Assembly (NCBI GenBank): GCA_934796775.1
Contig: CAKVPH010000011.1
Span: forward strand, 1-55,336
DNA from: an uncultured Clostridia bacterium
Lineage (GTDB): Bacteria; Bacillota; Clostridia; Christensenellales; Borkfalkiaceae
Length of the DNA stretch: 55,336 nucleotides
Direction: 5' to 3'
Below the pieces are notes generated by a model. It worked only from the letters and a program-made list of their open reading frames with translations, made no database searches and had not been told where the DNA came from. How positions within the stretch are numbered: the first letter of the stretch is position 1; each line of letters starts with the position of its first letter. This document shows positions 6,840 to 15,427 of this stretch, piece by piece. The position numbers and the translations under genes are program-made.

Positions 6840-8891
6840 ATGAAAAACAAAATTGCAATCATTATGGCGGGTTTGACTCTGGCAACCGCCGTAGTCGGCG
6901 GCGTTTTTTCAAAAGCTTGGAAAAATGCGGACGCATCGTCTTTAAAGACCAAGGCTTTTGCCGATAACTTTAATGCCGACGTGCTTGACGAAGAAAAGTG
7001 GCAAACAAGCGGTACTGTCGGAATAAACTCTTTCGGCGGAGCTATACAGATAACCAACGGCGAATTTGCGCCTGCCGTAAACTGGCTTGGTAAAGATTCT
7101 GACGGCAAAGCGGGAATTCCGCTTTCCGACGACTATTCAATCGAATTTACCTTATCCAGAACCATGGGCGCGGCGGAATGGGTTGCGTTTTACGTCGGAC
7201 TCGATACTTTCGATTTGGACTTTTCTAAAATCGGGGACGTCGCCGGCTCTTACGGCAACGCTCTCGTAATTAACAACAACTCGCTCGTAAACTACAAAGC
7301 CATGGGCGTAATAGCTCAGGAAAACGGCAAGCCGAGCGCAATAAATATTTCAATGAAGAACGACGGCACCGTTTACTCGCTCAAATTCGTTTGCGACGTA
7401 GCCGAAAATATGGCTGACAATAAAGCCGATTTATATCTTTGCGAATACGATCCTGCAACCGAAAATCAGGCTTACGGCGAAAAGAAAGGCACTTTAACCG
7501 GACTTTCGTTAAAGGGTTATTTTGGATTCGGTTCAATGTCGTCGGGCGGAGTCGCTAATATCGGGCATATCAGAGTAACCGATAAAGACGGCAATCTCTT
7601 CTGGAAACCCGCGCACGATCTTAACAACGATGCCATCGATATGATTTACGGTTCGCAGCCGGCCGACGCAACCAAGGAATTCAGACTCTGGAACGCTTAT
7701 AAAGACCAAAAAGCGGAAAAGTACCGCACGGGTACCGTTGCCGAAGTAAAACTCGGCGAAAGCAGCAGTCTTTTAAGTAAACAGTCAATCACGGCGGACA
7801 AATCGCTTATAAACTGCTACGACGTAACGTCAAAAGTAAAATTCACCCAAAAAGGCGCGACCTTTGTCTTTGCCGACGGCAAAACCGTTTTAAGCGTAGC
7901 CGATAAAAAAGTTGACGAAGATTCAGATGTAACCACTGTTTTAACCTTTAACGGTACCGATTATAATTTAGGCGGCAAATTATCGGACTCGTATCACAAA
8001 ATGCAGTTCAAGGTAAAATCTACAGGCGAAATAGACGTTCTCGTTGACGACGTAAAAGCCGCAACCGTAAATGGCGTAACCGATATAGACGGAAAGGTAG
8101 GCTATACCACTGCGGCAGGCGCAACGCTTTATGCCGACGACTTTGAAGTTACCGCCTATTCGCTTAAAGATTCCGCAGAAAAGAGCATGGCAATAGACTT
8201 TACCGAACTTAAAAAGAACGGTAAGCCCTATATCTCGTCAAAGGACTGGTACACAACCGGCAGCGTATTTGCAAACAATGGTGAAATAGACTTTATCAAT
8301 GCGGATCAAAGCGCGTTCTTCGGTACAAAACAGATGTACGCCGATTACGTTGTTAAGTTCGATTTATTCGATATAGCTCAGGGCGCAACCGACGGCATAG
8401 CGGCTTGCAGTTGGATAGGTTTCAGCATAGGCAAGCAGTCTTATTCCGAAGACTTTTCAAGATGCGAAACAATAATGTTTGCCCCCAGAGGCGTTGAAGG
8501 CAACAAGGTTGGCAACATGAACGTAGAAAGTATAGGCAAGAGCAAATTTGTTGGCGATACCACTTCGGTAGGCGTATCCGAAAACATCTTTGAAGATTTC
8601 AAAAAAGAAGGAGCTACGCATAAAAAGCTCAACGTAATGCTTGTTGTAAACAACAGAACGATAACTCTTTACTATAAATACGACGATCAGCCCGACAGCG
8701 TGCTTGCTATTCCCAGAGTAGTTATGACCGACGTTGACACTTACGGATATTTTGCTATCTGCACCAACTATTACGGCAACTTTGCCGTAACTAACGTATC
8801 TGTCGCAAACCTTACTCTCGACCAGACCGCTATCAGCGACTATGCCGAAAATTTTGCAGAAGATCGCAAGGCGAGCGGCACTTTGGACTAA
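6840..8891 (+). CDS. Secreted protein with two LamG-like (concanavalin-type) domains
   Basis: A 683-residue exported protein with an N-terminal signal (KIAIIMAGLTLATAVVGGVF) but no lipobox and no C-terminal anchor. Two beta-rich, jelly-roll-like regions are visible at about residues 38-245 (starting DNFNADVLDEEKWQTSG) and 450-670 (starting AIDFTELKKNGKPYISSKDW), with a smaller beta region between. Such folds often bind polysaccharide; the specific role is inference. A start-stop mini-ORF (ATG AAA AAA TGA, 6832-6843) precedes and overlaps the start and has the better spacing to AAGGAGG (6821-6827). One extra A in the A6 run at 6835-6840 would extend the protein to begin at 6832 (MKK-MKNK), so a homopolymer deletion or sequencing error is plausible. 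It lies inside the transporter operon, between the permease genes. Confidence 0.75.
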   Translation: MKNKIAIIMAGLTLATAVVGGVFSKAWKNADASSLKTKAFADNFNADVLDEEKWQTSGTVGINSFGGAIQITNGEFAPAVNWLGKDSDGKAGIPLSDDYSIEFTLSRTMGAAEWVAFYVGLDTFDLDFSKIGDVAGSYGNALVINNNSLVNYKAMGVIAQENGKPSAINISMKNDGTVYSLKFVCDVAENMADNKADLYLCEYDPATENQAYGEKKGTLTGLSLKGYFGFGSMSSGGVANIGHIRVTDKDGNLFWKPAHDLNNDAIDMIYGSQPADATKEFRLWNAYKDQKAEKYRTGTVAEVKLGESSSLLSKQSITADKSLINCYDVTSKVKFTQKGATFVFADGKTVLSVADKKVDEDSDVTTVLTFNGTDYNLGGKLSDSYHKMQFKVKSTGEIDVLVDDVKAATVNGVTDIDGKVGYTTAAGATLYADDFEVTAYSLKDSAEKSMAIDFTELKKNGKPYISSKDWYTTGSVFANNGEIDFINADQSAFFGTKQMYADYVVKFDLFDIAQGATDGIAACSWIGFSIGKQSYSEDFSRCETIMFAPRGVEGNKVGNMNVESIGKSKFVGDTTSVGVSENIFEDFKKEGATHKKLNVMLVVNNRTITLYYKYDDQPDSVLAIPRVVMTDVDTYGYFAICTNYYGNFAVTNVSVANLTLDQTAISDYAENFAEDRKASGTLD

Positions 8892-8915
8892 AAGTAAAAA
8901 GGGGAGAAATTAACT

Positions 8916-11669
8916 ATGAAAAAAATATTGACTTTAATATTCAGTCTTACTCTTTTATTGTCGTGTGCGGTTTTAGGCGTTGTAAACGCGCCTGAAAAAG
9001 TGCATGCGGCAACCGAAGGAAGCGTTGCCGTAAACGGCGGTTATTCCGGAGATCAGAGTTTTTATTACAAAACCACGTTTTCGGGCGCAATTACCGTTGA
9101 ATACGACATTGCGTTTAAATGCTTTCATAATACCACTTTCGGCTTTGGTTTAACGCCCGACGGAATGCAGTCAAATCCGTATTCTTCGGGATTGTTCTTT
9201 GCAAACTCGCAGATAATTTACACGCCATGGCGTACGGATTCAGGTATTGCAGGCGAAACGGCATATAAAAATTATGACGAAAATTACTGGGGTACCAAAA
9301 TGTACTTCCGCGTTCGCATTAAAATGGAAGTAAACGAAAGAGGCGACGTTACGTTATACGCTAAATCGGTAGAACCCGAATCAAGTTACGCCGGCTCAAA
9401 CGCGCAAATTACCGAATACGTTCAGATTACCGATACGTTAAGCGGATTTTACGCCGCCGAACTTGCAGGCAAAACATATTCGCTTGGCTTCTTTTTCAGA
9501 AACACCTCTGATGCGGCAACAAACCAGACCATGTATTTTTACGGTTTTAAAGCTACCACTGCAGGCGGAAATACCGTTGAAGAGAGATTCGGCAGTGAGA
9601 ACATGTCCGACAATTTCTGGACGGGTGCAATCGACGGCGCATTAAGTAGCGGAACTATCGTTTATACGCAAAAAAAGACAGACGTTCAAAAAGTTGAACT
9701 TGAAATCAGCGGAACGCCTGCGTTTGAACAAAACGACGGATACGGTTTGCCTTATCTAAATTTTCTTACCAACAGCCGGGCTGCCCAGTGGACAGAATTA
9801 AAAGAGCAGCTTGCAAACGTAGAATATAAGAGAGCCGACGGCACCGTTGAAACTTTAAACAGCGTAGTAGTTATAGATAACGATGGAAAAGTTCAGATTC
9901 GTCTTGCGGCAAGCGGAACCTGGGAACTTAAAGAAGGCGATACTTTCACCGTTAAAAAAGGCTTTACGCTTTTAAATAACGATGACAGAATCGAAAAGCT
10001 TGAAAAAGACGTAAGCTTTATTTACAGCGCATCGTCCGGCAGTTTTGTAAAGGCAGAAGATTATTATGCCGATAAACGCGGCGCAATGCTTTTAAAACCC
10101 GGTTACGTAAATGACCAGATGATGAACTACAACACGCAGATAAAGGGTGCATGCAACGTATATATCGAACTCGACGTATCTGCAATTTCCACGTTCGGCG
10201 CAGGTTTTATGAGTTATATAGGCGACTCCAGCCCGTATTCTTCAAAATTGTTTTTCATGACGGCAAAGCAGATTTACACGCCTTGGGCTACGTCGTTTAT
10301 GCCTTCGCTCACGAACTACAAAAATAATTTTACTCTGACGGCAACCACTCTTAAAATTTCTGTTACCGATAGCGGCGATACAACCGTTTACGCACTCGTC
10401 GGCGAAGAATACGTTCAGATTATCGATACCATACAAGGAATGTATAAAGATGAAGTAAACGGCGGAATGTATCTTTCTATGTTTGCAAGAACGAACAACT
10501 CCACGGGTTATATTTACAAAATCTCCGTTACCGATAAAAACGACAAACTTGTTGCAAAATCGGATTTTGCTTACGATAGAGTGAATACCGATACGTTTAC
10601 CTTCTGCGGAGCTTTAGGCGAGGACTTTGCAACCGATAAAAAGATGGTTTCGTGGCAGGAGCCCACAGGAAAATATATTCCCGTTCCCGAAGTTGAAATT
10701 TTAACAGGCAACGTTGAAAGCGTAGTAATAGAAGGGAGCGAAATAAATCTCGTTCCTACCGTAAACAACATGGCAGACACCGATACTCTCGAAATAACCG
10801 TGGTTTGCGGCGAAACTCAGAAAAAGGTAGAAAACGGAACCTATAAGTTTGAAACCGCAGGCGTTTACACCGTTAAATATGCGGTTTACGGCGAGGACGG
10901 CTTAGCTAAAGCTTCCGACGAAAAGACCATTATCGTAAACGTTGCGTCAACTCAGGCAACCGCCATGACAAACTTTAACCAAGGCTATTTTGACGGCAAG
11001 AACTTTGAAATAACCGGAAAAGCAGGCGTTCTGGGCGGCGCGCTTTTAATAAAGACCGACGATAAAGCTTGCTTTACCACAAAAGGCTATTCCGAAGGCT
11101 TTATTCTTACGTTCGATATCGTAAAATACGTAAGCGGCGAAATTTCGCTCGTTCTCGGTAAAATCCGCGATAACGCTTATATTATTACTTTCAATGCGGA
11201 CGGAACTATCTCTATGGGCGAGCAGGTTTATACTCTTCCCATAAACGTTTACGACGTTTTAGCCGAGAATAAAACCGTAACCGTAAGAGTTAAACTCAGC
11301 GCAAAAACCGCGGAAATTTATTTAAGAGCAGAAGACACTTCGGTTGAAAATATCGATATAGTCGTAGCACGCTTTACCGATATTTTAATGACAGGCAGCG
11401 CGGGCGTTTCGGCAGAAACCGCATCTGAATTTGCAATCGATAACTTCAGATTCGTATCTTTAACAAGCGTAAAGGGCGATAACACGGGAGATCCCGAACC
11501 TACGCCTGATCCTCAGCCGGATAGCAGCAGTTCGTCCTCATCTCAGGGTTCTGATTCCTCCGTTACGGACAACTGCGCAAGCTGCAGCGGCGCAGTAGTA
11601 TCCGTTCCCGCTCTTGCTGTAATCGGAGCTATTGCCGTAGCAATTTTCAGAAAGAAAAAACAAGACTAA
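8916..11669 (+). CDS. Surface-anchored multidomain protein with Cys-containing C-terminal anchor
   Basis: A 917-residue exported protein with a signal peptide (about 1-30, ending near VHAATEG). Two copies of a beta-rich domain occur at about 30-230 and 385-560; both contain the SS-x-L-F-F ... IYTPW motif. The linker module after the first copy ends in a hydrophobic-aromatic hairpin (KDVSFIYSASSGSFVKAEDY) that recurs in other proteins of the window. An Ig-like region (about 595-680) and a third LamG-like domain (about 685-850) follow. A Pro/Asp/Ser linker leads to NCASCSG, a hydrophobic helix and a basic tail (FRKKKQD). This resembles a tripartite sorting signal but has no LPXTG. A role in polysaccharide binding at the cell surface is inferred from the operon. 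Confidence 0.75.
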   Translation: MKKILTLIFSLTLLLSCAVLGVVNAPEKVHAATEGSVAVNGGYSGDQSFYYKTTFSGAITVEYDIAFKCFHNTTFGFGLTPDGMQSNPYSSGLFFANSQIIYTPWRTDSGIAGETAYKNYDENYWGTKMYFRVRIKMEVNERGDVTLYAKSVEPESSYAGSNAQITEYVQITDTLSGFYAAELAGKTYSLGFFFRNTSDAATNQTMYFYGFKATTAGGNTVEERFGSENMSDNFWTGAIDGALSSGTIVYTQKKTDVQKVELEISGTPAFEQNDGYGLPYLNFLTNSRAAQWTELKEQLANVEYKRADGTVETLNSVVVIDNDGKVQIRLAASGTWELKEGDTFTVKKGFTLLNNDDRIEKLEKDVSFIYSASSGSFVKAEDYYADKRGAMLLKPGYVNDQMMNYNTQIKGACNVYIELDVSAISTFGAGFMSYIGDSSPYSSKLFFMTAKQIYTPWATSFMPSLTNYKNNFTLTATTLKISVTDSGDTTVYALVGEEYVQIIDTIQGMYKDEVNGGMYLSMFARTNNSTGYIYKISVTDKNDKLVAKSDFAYDRVNTDTFTFCGALGEDFATDKKMVSWQEPTGKYIPVPEVEILTGNVESVVIEGSEINLVPTVNNMADTDTLEITVVCGETQKKVENGTYKFETAGVYTVKYAVYGEDGLAKASDEKTIIVNVASTQATAMTNFNQGYFDGKNFEITGKAGVLGGALLIKTDDKACFTTKGYSEGFILTFDIVKYVSGEISLVLGKIRDNAYIITFNADGTISMGEQVYTLPINVYDVLAENKTVTVRVKLSAKTAEIYLRAEDTSVENIDIVVARFTDILMTGSAGVSAETASEFAIDNFRFVSLTSVKGDNTGDPEPTPDPQPDSSSSSSSQGSDSSVTDNCASCSGAVVSVPALAVIGAIAVAIFRKKKQD

Positions 11670-11712
11670 TTACTGAACAGATAACAGAATTTACTAAAAC
11701 GTTTTAACTAAA

Positions 11713-11743
11713 GTCGGGCGGAGAGAACCGCTCTCCGCCCGAC
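11713..11743. promoter_or_regulatory. Perfect 13-bp GC-rich hairpin between two operon genes
   Basis: GTCGGGCGGAGAG (11713-11725) pairs perfectly with CTCTCCGCCCGAC (11731-11743) around the loop AACCG. On the plus strand it is followed by A-rich rather than T-rich sequence, so it is not a classical terminator in the gene direction. On the minus strand it is followed by six T, so it could stop antisense transcription. In the sense direction it may stabilise or partly attenuate the mRNA. Confidence 0.65.
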
Positions 11744-11761
11744 AAAAAACGGAGATAAAGA

Positions 11762-12628
11762 ATGACGAGAAAAAGAATTTTACCGGACGGAAATAAAGTT
11801 GTATATATAGTAGTTTTGGCAATTTTCGTCCTGTACGCGATATCGCTTGTTTATCCGCTCATATGGGTATTTACAAATTCGTTCAGAACAAAGCAGAACT
11901 TCTTTTTGTACCCGTTGCAGAGCATTTTTAAAGAACTCGATTCAATATCGCTAAAAAACTATGTTAATGCATTCGAGTCGTATAGCATAGGCACGATGTT
12001 TTTTAACAGCATTTTAATTTCTTTCGGCGCAACGTTTTTCACAATGCTCGTAAGTGCAATGTCGGCGTACGTCGTAAGCAAATACGACTTTGCTTTTAAA
12101 CACGTCATATACGTCGTTTCTATTTTCATTATGATTATACCAACGACGGGAAGCATCGCCACAACATACAAGCTCATGAACGATTTAGGGCTTGCCGGGC
12201 ATCGCTACGGGCTTATCGTGCTTGCGGCGAGCGGTTTCGGCTTTAATTTTTTTATGATTTACAGTGCGTTTGCAAATCTGTCCTGGTCGTACGCGGAGTC
12301 CGCCATGATAGACGGCGCAGGACATATAAAGATATTCTTTTCCATAATGCTTCCGCTGATAAAACCGGTGCTGTTCTCGGTCGGACTAATTGCCTTTATC
12401 GGACTATGGAACGACTATTACAGTCCGTATATGTACATGAGAGAAAATCCCACTCTTGCAGTAGGAATATATCTTATGTCCTTTAATATAACCAACGGAG
12501 AAAACGCTTACGATTATCCGGGGCTGTTCGCTCTTATGATGCTTGCAACCATTCCTATAATAATCGTTTTTTCAATATTTCAAAAAACCATTATGGCAAA
12601 CACTGTTGCCGGCGGTTTAAAAGGCTGA
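11762..12628 (+). CDS. Sugar ABC transporter permease, MalG/UgpE type
   Basis: Second membrane subunit of the importer, 288 residues with about six transmembrane helices (for example VVYIVVLAIFVLYAISLVY, HVIYVVSIFIMIIPTTGS). The EAA loop AESAMIDGAGHIKIFFSIML is present, and the C-terminal end (NTVAGGLKG) is typical of MalG-type subunits. The start ATG follows GGAG at a normal distance. It is separated from its MalF-type partner by the two surface-protein genes, so these were probably inserted into, or co-evolved with, the transporter operon. Confidence 0.9.
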   Translation: MTRKRILPDGNKVVYIVVLAIFVLYAISLVYPLIWVFTNSFRTKQNFFLYPLQSIFKELDSISLKNYVNAFESYSIGTMFFNSILISFGATFFTMLVSAMSAYVVSKYDFAFKHVIYVVSIFIMIIPTTGSIATTYKLMNDLGLAGHRYGLIVLAASGFGFNFFMIYSAFANLSWSYAESAMIDGAGHIKIFFSIMLPLIKPVLFSVGLIAFIGLWNDYYSPYMYMRENPTLAVGIYLMSFNITNGENAYDYPGLFALMMLATIPIIIVFSIFQKTIMANTVAGGLKG

Positions 12629-12673
12629 TATTTATTTTTAATAAAAATTATAAAACGTAAAACGGGAGGAAAT

Positions 12674-13933
12674 ATGAACCGAAAATTTATTAAATTCGTA
12701 TCTTCGGCACTTGCTGCGGGAATGATCTTTTTTACAGGCTGCACCGGTGGCGGCAATGAATCGTCATCTGACAACGATCCTTATAAAAACGTAAACAAAT
12801 CGCTTTTATACGGAATAGACGAACCCTTAACCGAAGGGTACAATATGAGTTTAAGCACTGCCGAAACGTCGCAGGTAAACGGCTTTTCGCTTGAAAAAAC
12901 GGTAGGGCTTGTGTCCGCTCTCGGCGCGTCCTCTATGAGATTTCGTCTGCCCGACGAGTTTTTGATCGAACCCGGCAATTACGACGAAGAAGAGTATAAA
13001 TATCTTAAAAAAGCCGCAGGCGATCTTAAAGCCGCGGGCGTTACTAACCTTGTAGGACAGGCGTGCGTAATTCCCAAGTATTCCGATTTCAGAATTACCA
13101 CTCCCGGCAACACCGCGCCCAGACCTTCCGAAGAAGGATATTTAAGCTATATGTACGCTTTGGAAGAAATGTGGGAAGCAATAGCTAAGCTTTTCCCCGA
13201 AATTACAAAGTGGGAAGTCGGCAACGAATATAATTCCAACGTATTTTTACATCCCAACGGCTATAAAGCCGTTTCCGGCAGTTTAACCGAAGGCTCGGGC
13301 GGGTTTACCGACGATGAACACGTTAAAGTGGTAACGGACTACGTTTATTATGCTTCAAGGGGCATAAAAAAGGGTAATCCTAACGCAAAATGCGTGCTTC
13401 CGGGGCTTGCGCCATTAAACAATTCGCTCGCTACAGTAGAGTATTTTCTTTCCGATATATACGCTTATATAAAAAGCGGCAACGCACCTGCGGGCGACAC
13501 GAAAAGCACCGATCCCGACGATTATTTTGATTATCTCTGCTGGCATCCTTACACTAATAAAGTGGATGAAACATGGCTTAAAGAGAACAATAAAATTTAT
13601 CAGGTAGCAATCGACAACGGCGACGAAGGCAAGCCCGTAATTTTCAGCGAATTCGGGTTTTCAGACAGTGGCAACGACGAACGCCACGAAGTTCAGTGCG
13701 AATACATCGAACGCGCTTTTGAGTATATGCTAAACGATATGCCGTATTTAGAAACGTGCATGGAATTCCGTCTTTTTAACTGCGCATACGCGGAAGTGTG
13801 GGGAGGAATAGGCGAAGTGTATTTCGGCGCATTTGCAGAACCTGCAAACGGAGTAGGTTTTTCGCCCAGAAAAAAAGCGTATACCTTGCAAAAAATTTAT
13901 GGCGGCACGGGGGATTTAAAAAAGTATGAGTAA
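12674..13933 (+). CDS. Lipoprotein glycoside hydrolase-like protein, clan GH-A fold (tandem copy 1)
   Basis: A 419-residue lipoprotein (lipobox FFTGC) with a TIM-barrel-like pattern. The segment WEVGNEYNSN provides the N-E pair expected for the acid/base of clan GH-A. CWHPYT is a conserved barrel strand. VIFSEFGFSDSG provides a Glu in the position of the nucleophile. The family number cannot be assigned safely; GH39- or GH5-like enzymes are the closest in pattern. The next gene overlaps by 8 nt and encodes a paralog sharing the same motifs and the C-terminal ending (YT-x-QK-x-[YF]GGTGDL-x-KY). A GGGAGG-type ribosome site precedes the start. Confidence 0.7.
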   Translation: MNRKFIKFVSSALAAGMIFFTGCTGGGNESSSDNDPYKNVNKSLLYGIDEPLTEGYNMSLSTAETSQVNGFSLEKTVGLVSALGASSMRFRLPDEFLIEPGNYDEEEYKYLKKAAGDLKAAGVTNLVGQACVIPKYSDFRITTPGNTAPRPSEEGYLSYMYALEEMWEAIAKLFPEITKWEVGNEYNSNVFLHPNGYKAVSGSLTEGSGGFTDDEHVKVVTDYVYYASRGIKKGNPNAKCVLPGLAPLNNSLATVEYFLSDIYAYIKSGNAPAGDTKSTDPDDYFDYLCWHPYTNKVDETWLKENNKIYQVAIDNGDEGKPVIFSEFGFSDSGNDERHEVQCEYIERAFEYMLNDMPYLETCMEFRLFNCAYAEVWGGIGEVYFGAFAEPANGVGFSPRKKAYTLQKIYGGTGDLKKYE

Positions 13934-15320
13934 AAAACTTATTGCATTAGTTCTTGTTTTTGCATTTTTATTTTCGTTTTCCGCTTGCGTTTCCGGCGGA
14001 GATACCTCTACGGGAACGGGCGATTCTTCAAGTTCATCACCGCATACCGACAGCACAGGCGGCGACACTTCAGAAAAAGTGAGCTTTCTTTGCGGAATAA
14101 GCGAGCCTTATGCAACTTCTACGGTTCAGGGCTTTAACCATGAAATCGCGTCCGACCTTATAAGTGCGCTCGGTGTTGAAAGCTTCCGTATGTGGATGAG
14201 CTTAGGCACTCTTTACGACGGCTACAGCAACGGCGTTGTTTTATCCGACGAAAAGCTTGCCGAAGTTTCGGCTTCGGGCAAGGCGAGATACGGTTCTTAC
14301 ATCGAAAGCTTTAAAAATACCGATGTCAGAGAAATTATAGGTTCCGCATGCTTTTTGCCCAAGGTTCCGTCGACCGCAAAATATAATTCCGAAAAGCCCT
14401 ACGTTCCCGACAGAAGCTCGGACGAAAATTCCGATTACGCTATGTTTTTGAATAAAGTATACCTTATATTCAGGGCGGTAGCAAAAGCTTTTCCCGAAAT
14501 AACCGTTTGGGAAATGGGCAACGAATACAATGCGAACACGTTTATGACTTCCCCCACACGCGAATTATCGCAACAAGAGCTTGCGGATATCTACGTCGAT
14601 TATATGTATTACGCCACAAAAGGCGTTAAAGAAGGCAATCCGGACGCTATAACCATTCCCGCAGGATTTGCTCCCGTCGGCGGAATACAGTCGGTTCAGA
14701 GCTTTTACGAGCTTATATACGACGCAATTGACAGCGGGAATTATCCCGTTCTCGGTCAAAAATCAACCAACTATCGTGATTATTTTGCGGGGCTTTGCTG
14801 GCACCCTTACGACGGCGATAATGCAGTGGTACTTACGGGCGACGGTTCAAACCTAAATCTTGATTTATGGAAAAAACGCAACGACGACGTTTATAACGTA
14901 GCCGTTTCGCACGGGGACACCGGGCTTAAAGTATGGTTTACCGAATTCGGTTACACTTTAGGCGGCGACAGTTTAATACAGACTACCGCAGAAGATAAAA
15001 GCATAACGAGATACAATATTACCGGCGATTATTACGATTTAAATACCACTGCGGAAGAATGGGTGTGCAATTATTCAAATCTTTACTTTGAAAAGATGAA
15101 AGAAATGCCGTATCTTCACACGCTTAGTTATTTCCGTCTGTTCTGCTCTGTAAAGGGCGCGGAATGGAACGGTTTTGGCGAGGTGTACTTCGGATTGTTT
15201 TTAGAGCCGGATCAAACGGTAAACAGGGGATTTTATCCGAGAAAGAACGCCTATACCATACAAAAGCTTTTCGGCGGTACAGGCGATTTAATGAAATACT
15301 CCACTTTTGAAAGTTTATAA
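13926..15320 (+). CDS. Lipoprotein glycoside hydrolase-like protein, clan GH-A fold (tandem copy 2)
   Basis: A 464-residue paralog of the preceding protein, with lipobox SFSAC and a Ser/Thr/Gly-rich linker after the Cys. Matching motifs are WEMGNEYNANTF (acid/base Glu), CWHPYDGDN and VWFTEFGYTLGG (nucleophile Glu). Its start codon lies in the end of the upstream gene (ATGAGTAA overlap of 8 nt), implying translational coupling. The two probably act on related linkages of the same glycan outside the cell, or form a pair with divided specificity. An extra stretch of about 20 residues (TTAEDKSITRYNITGDYY region) is absent from copy 1. Confidence 0.7.
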   Translation: MSKKLIALVLVFAFLFSFSACVSGGDTSTGTGDSSSSSPHTDSTGGDTSEKVSFLCGISEPYATSTVQGFNHEIASDLISALGVESFRMWMSLGTLYDGYSNGVVLSDEKLAEVSASGKARYGSYIESFKNTDVREIIGSACFLPKVPSTAKYNSEKPYVPDRSSDENSDYAMFLNKVYLIFRAVAKAFPEITVWEMGNEYNANTFMTSPTRELSQQELADIYVDYMYYATKGVKEGNPDAITIPAGFAPVGGIQSVQSFYELIYDAIDSGNYPVLGQKSTNYRDYFAGLCWHPYDGDNAVVLTGDGSNLNLDLWKKRNDDVYNVAVSHGDTGLKVWFTEFGYTLGGDSLIQTTAEDKSITRYNITGDYYDLNTTAEEWVCNYSNLYFEKMKEMPYLHTLSYFRLFCSVKGAEWNGFGEVYFGLFLEPDQTVNRGFYPRKNAYTIQKLFGGTGDLMKYSTFESL

Positions 15321-15329
15321 TACAAGAAA

Positions 15330-15357
15330 TTGTAAACTTGCTTGCAATAGTTTACAA
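15330..15357. promoter_or_regulatory. Inverted repeat between the GH-A pair and the GH106-like gene
   Basis: TTGTAAAC (15330-15337) and GTTTACAA (15350-15357) form a perfect 8-bp inverted repeat with a 12-nt spacer. No T-run follows. It may be an operator or an mRNA-stabilising hairpin at an internal transcription boundary; no clear promoter is visible after it. Confidence 0.4.
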
Positions 15358-15427
15358 CATACATATATGCCGAGCAAAAAATAACTAAAAATTCGGTGTC
15401 ACACAGTTTTCAGGTAGCTTAAATTAA

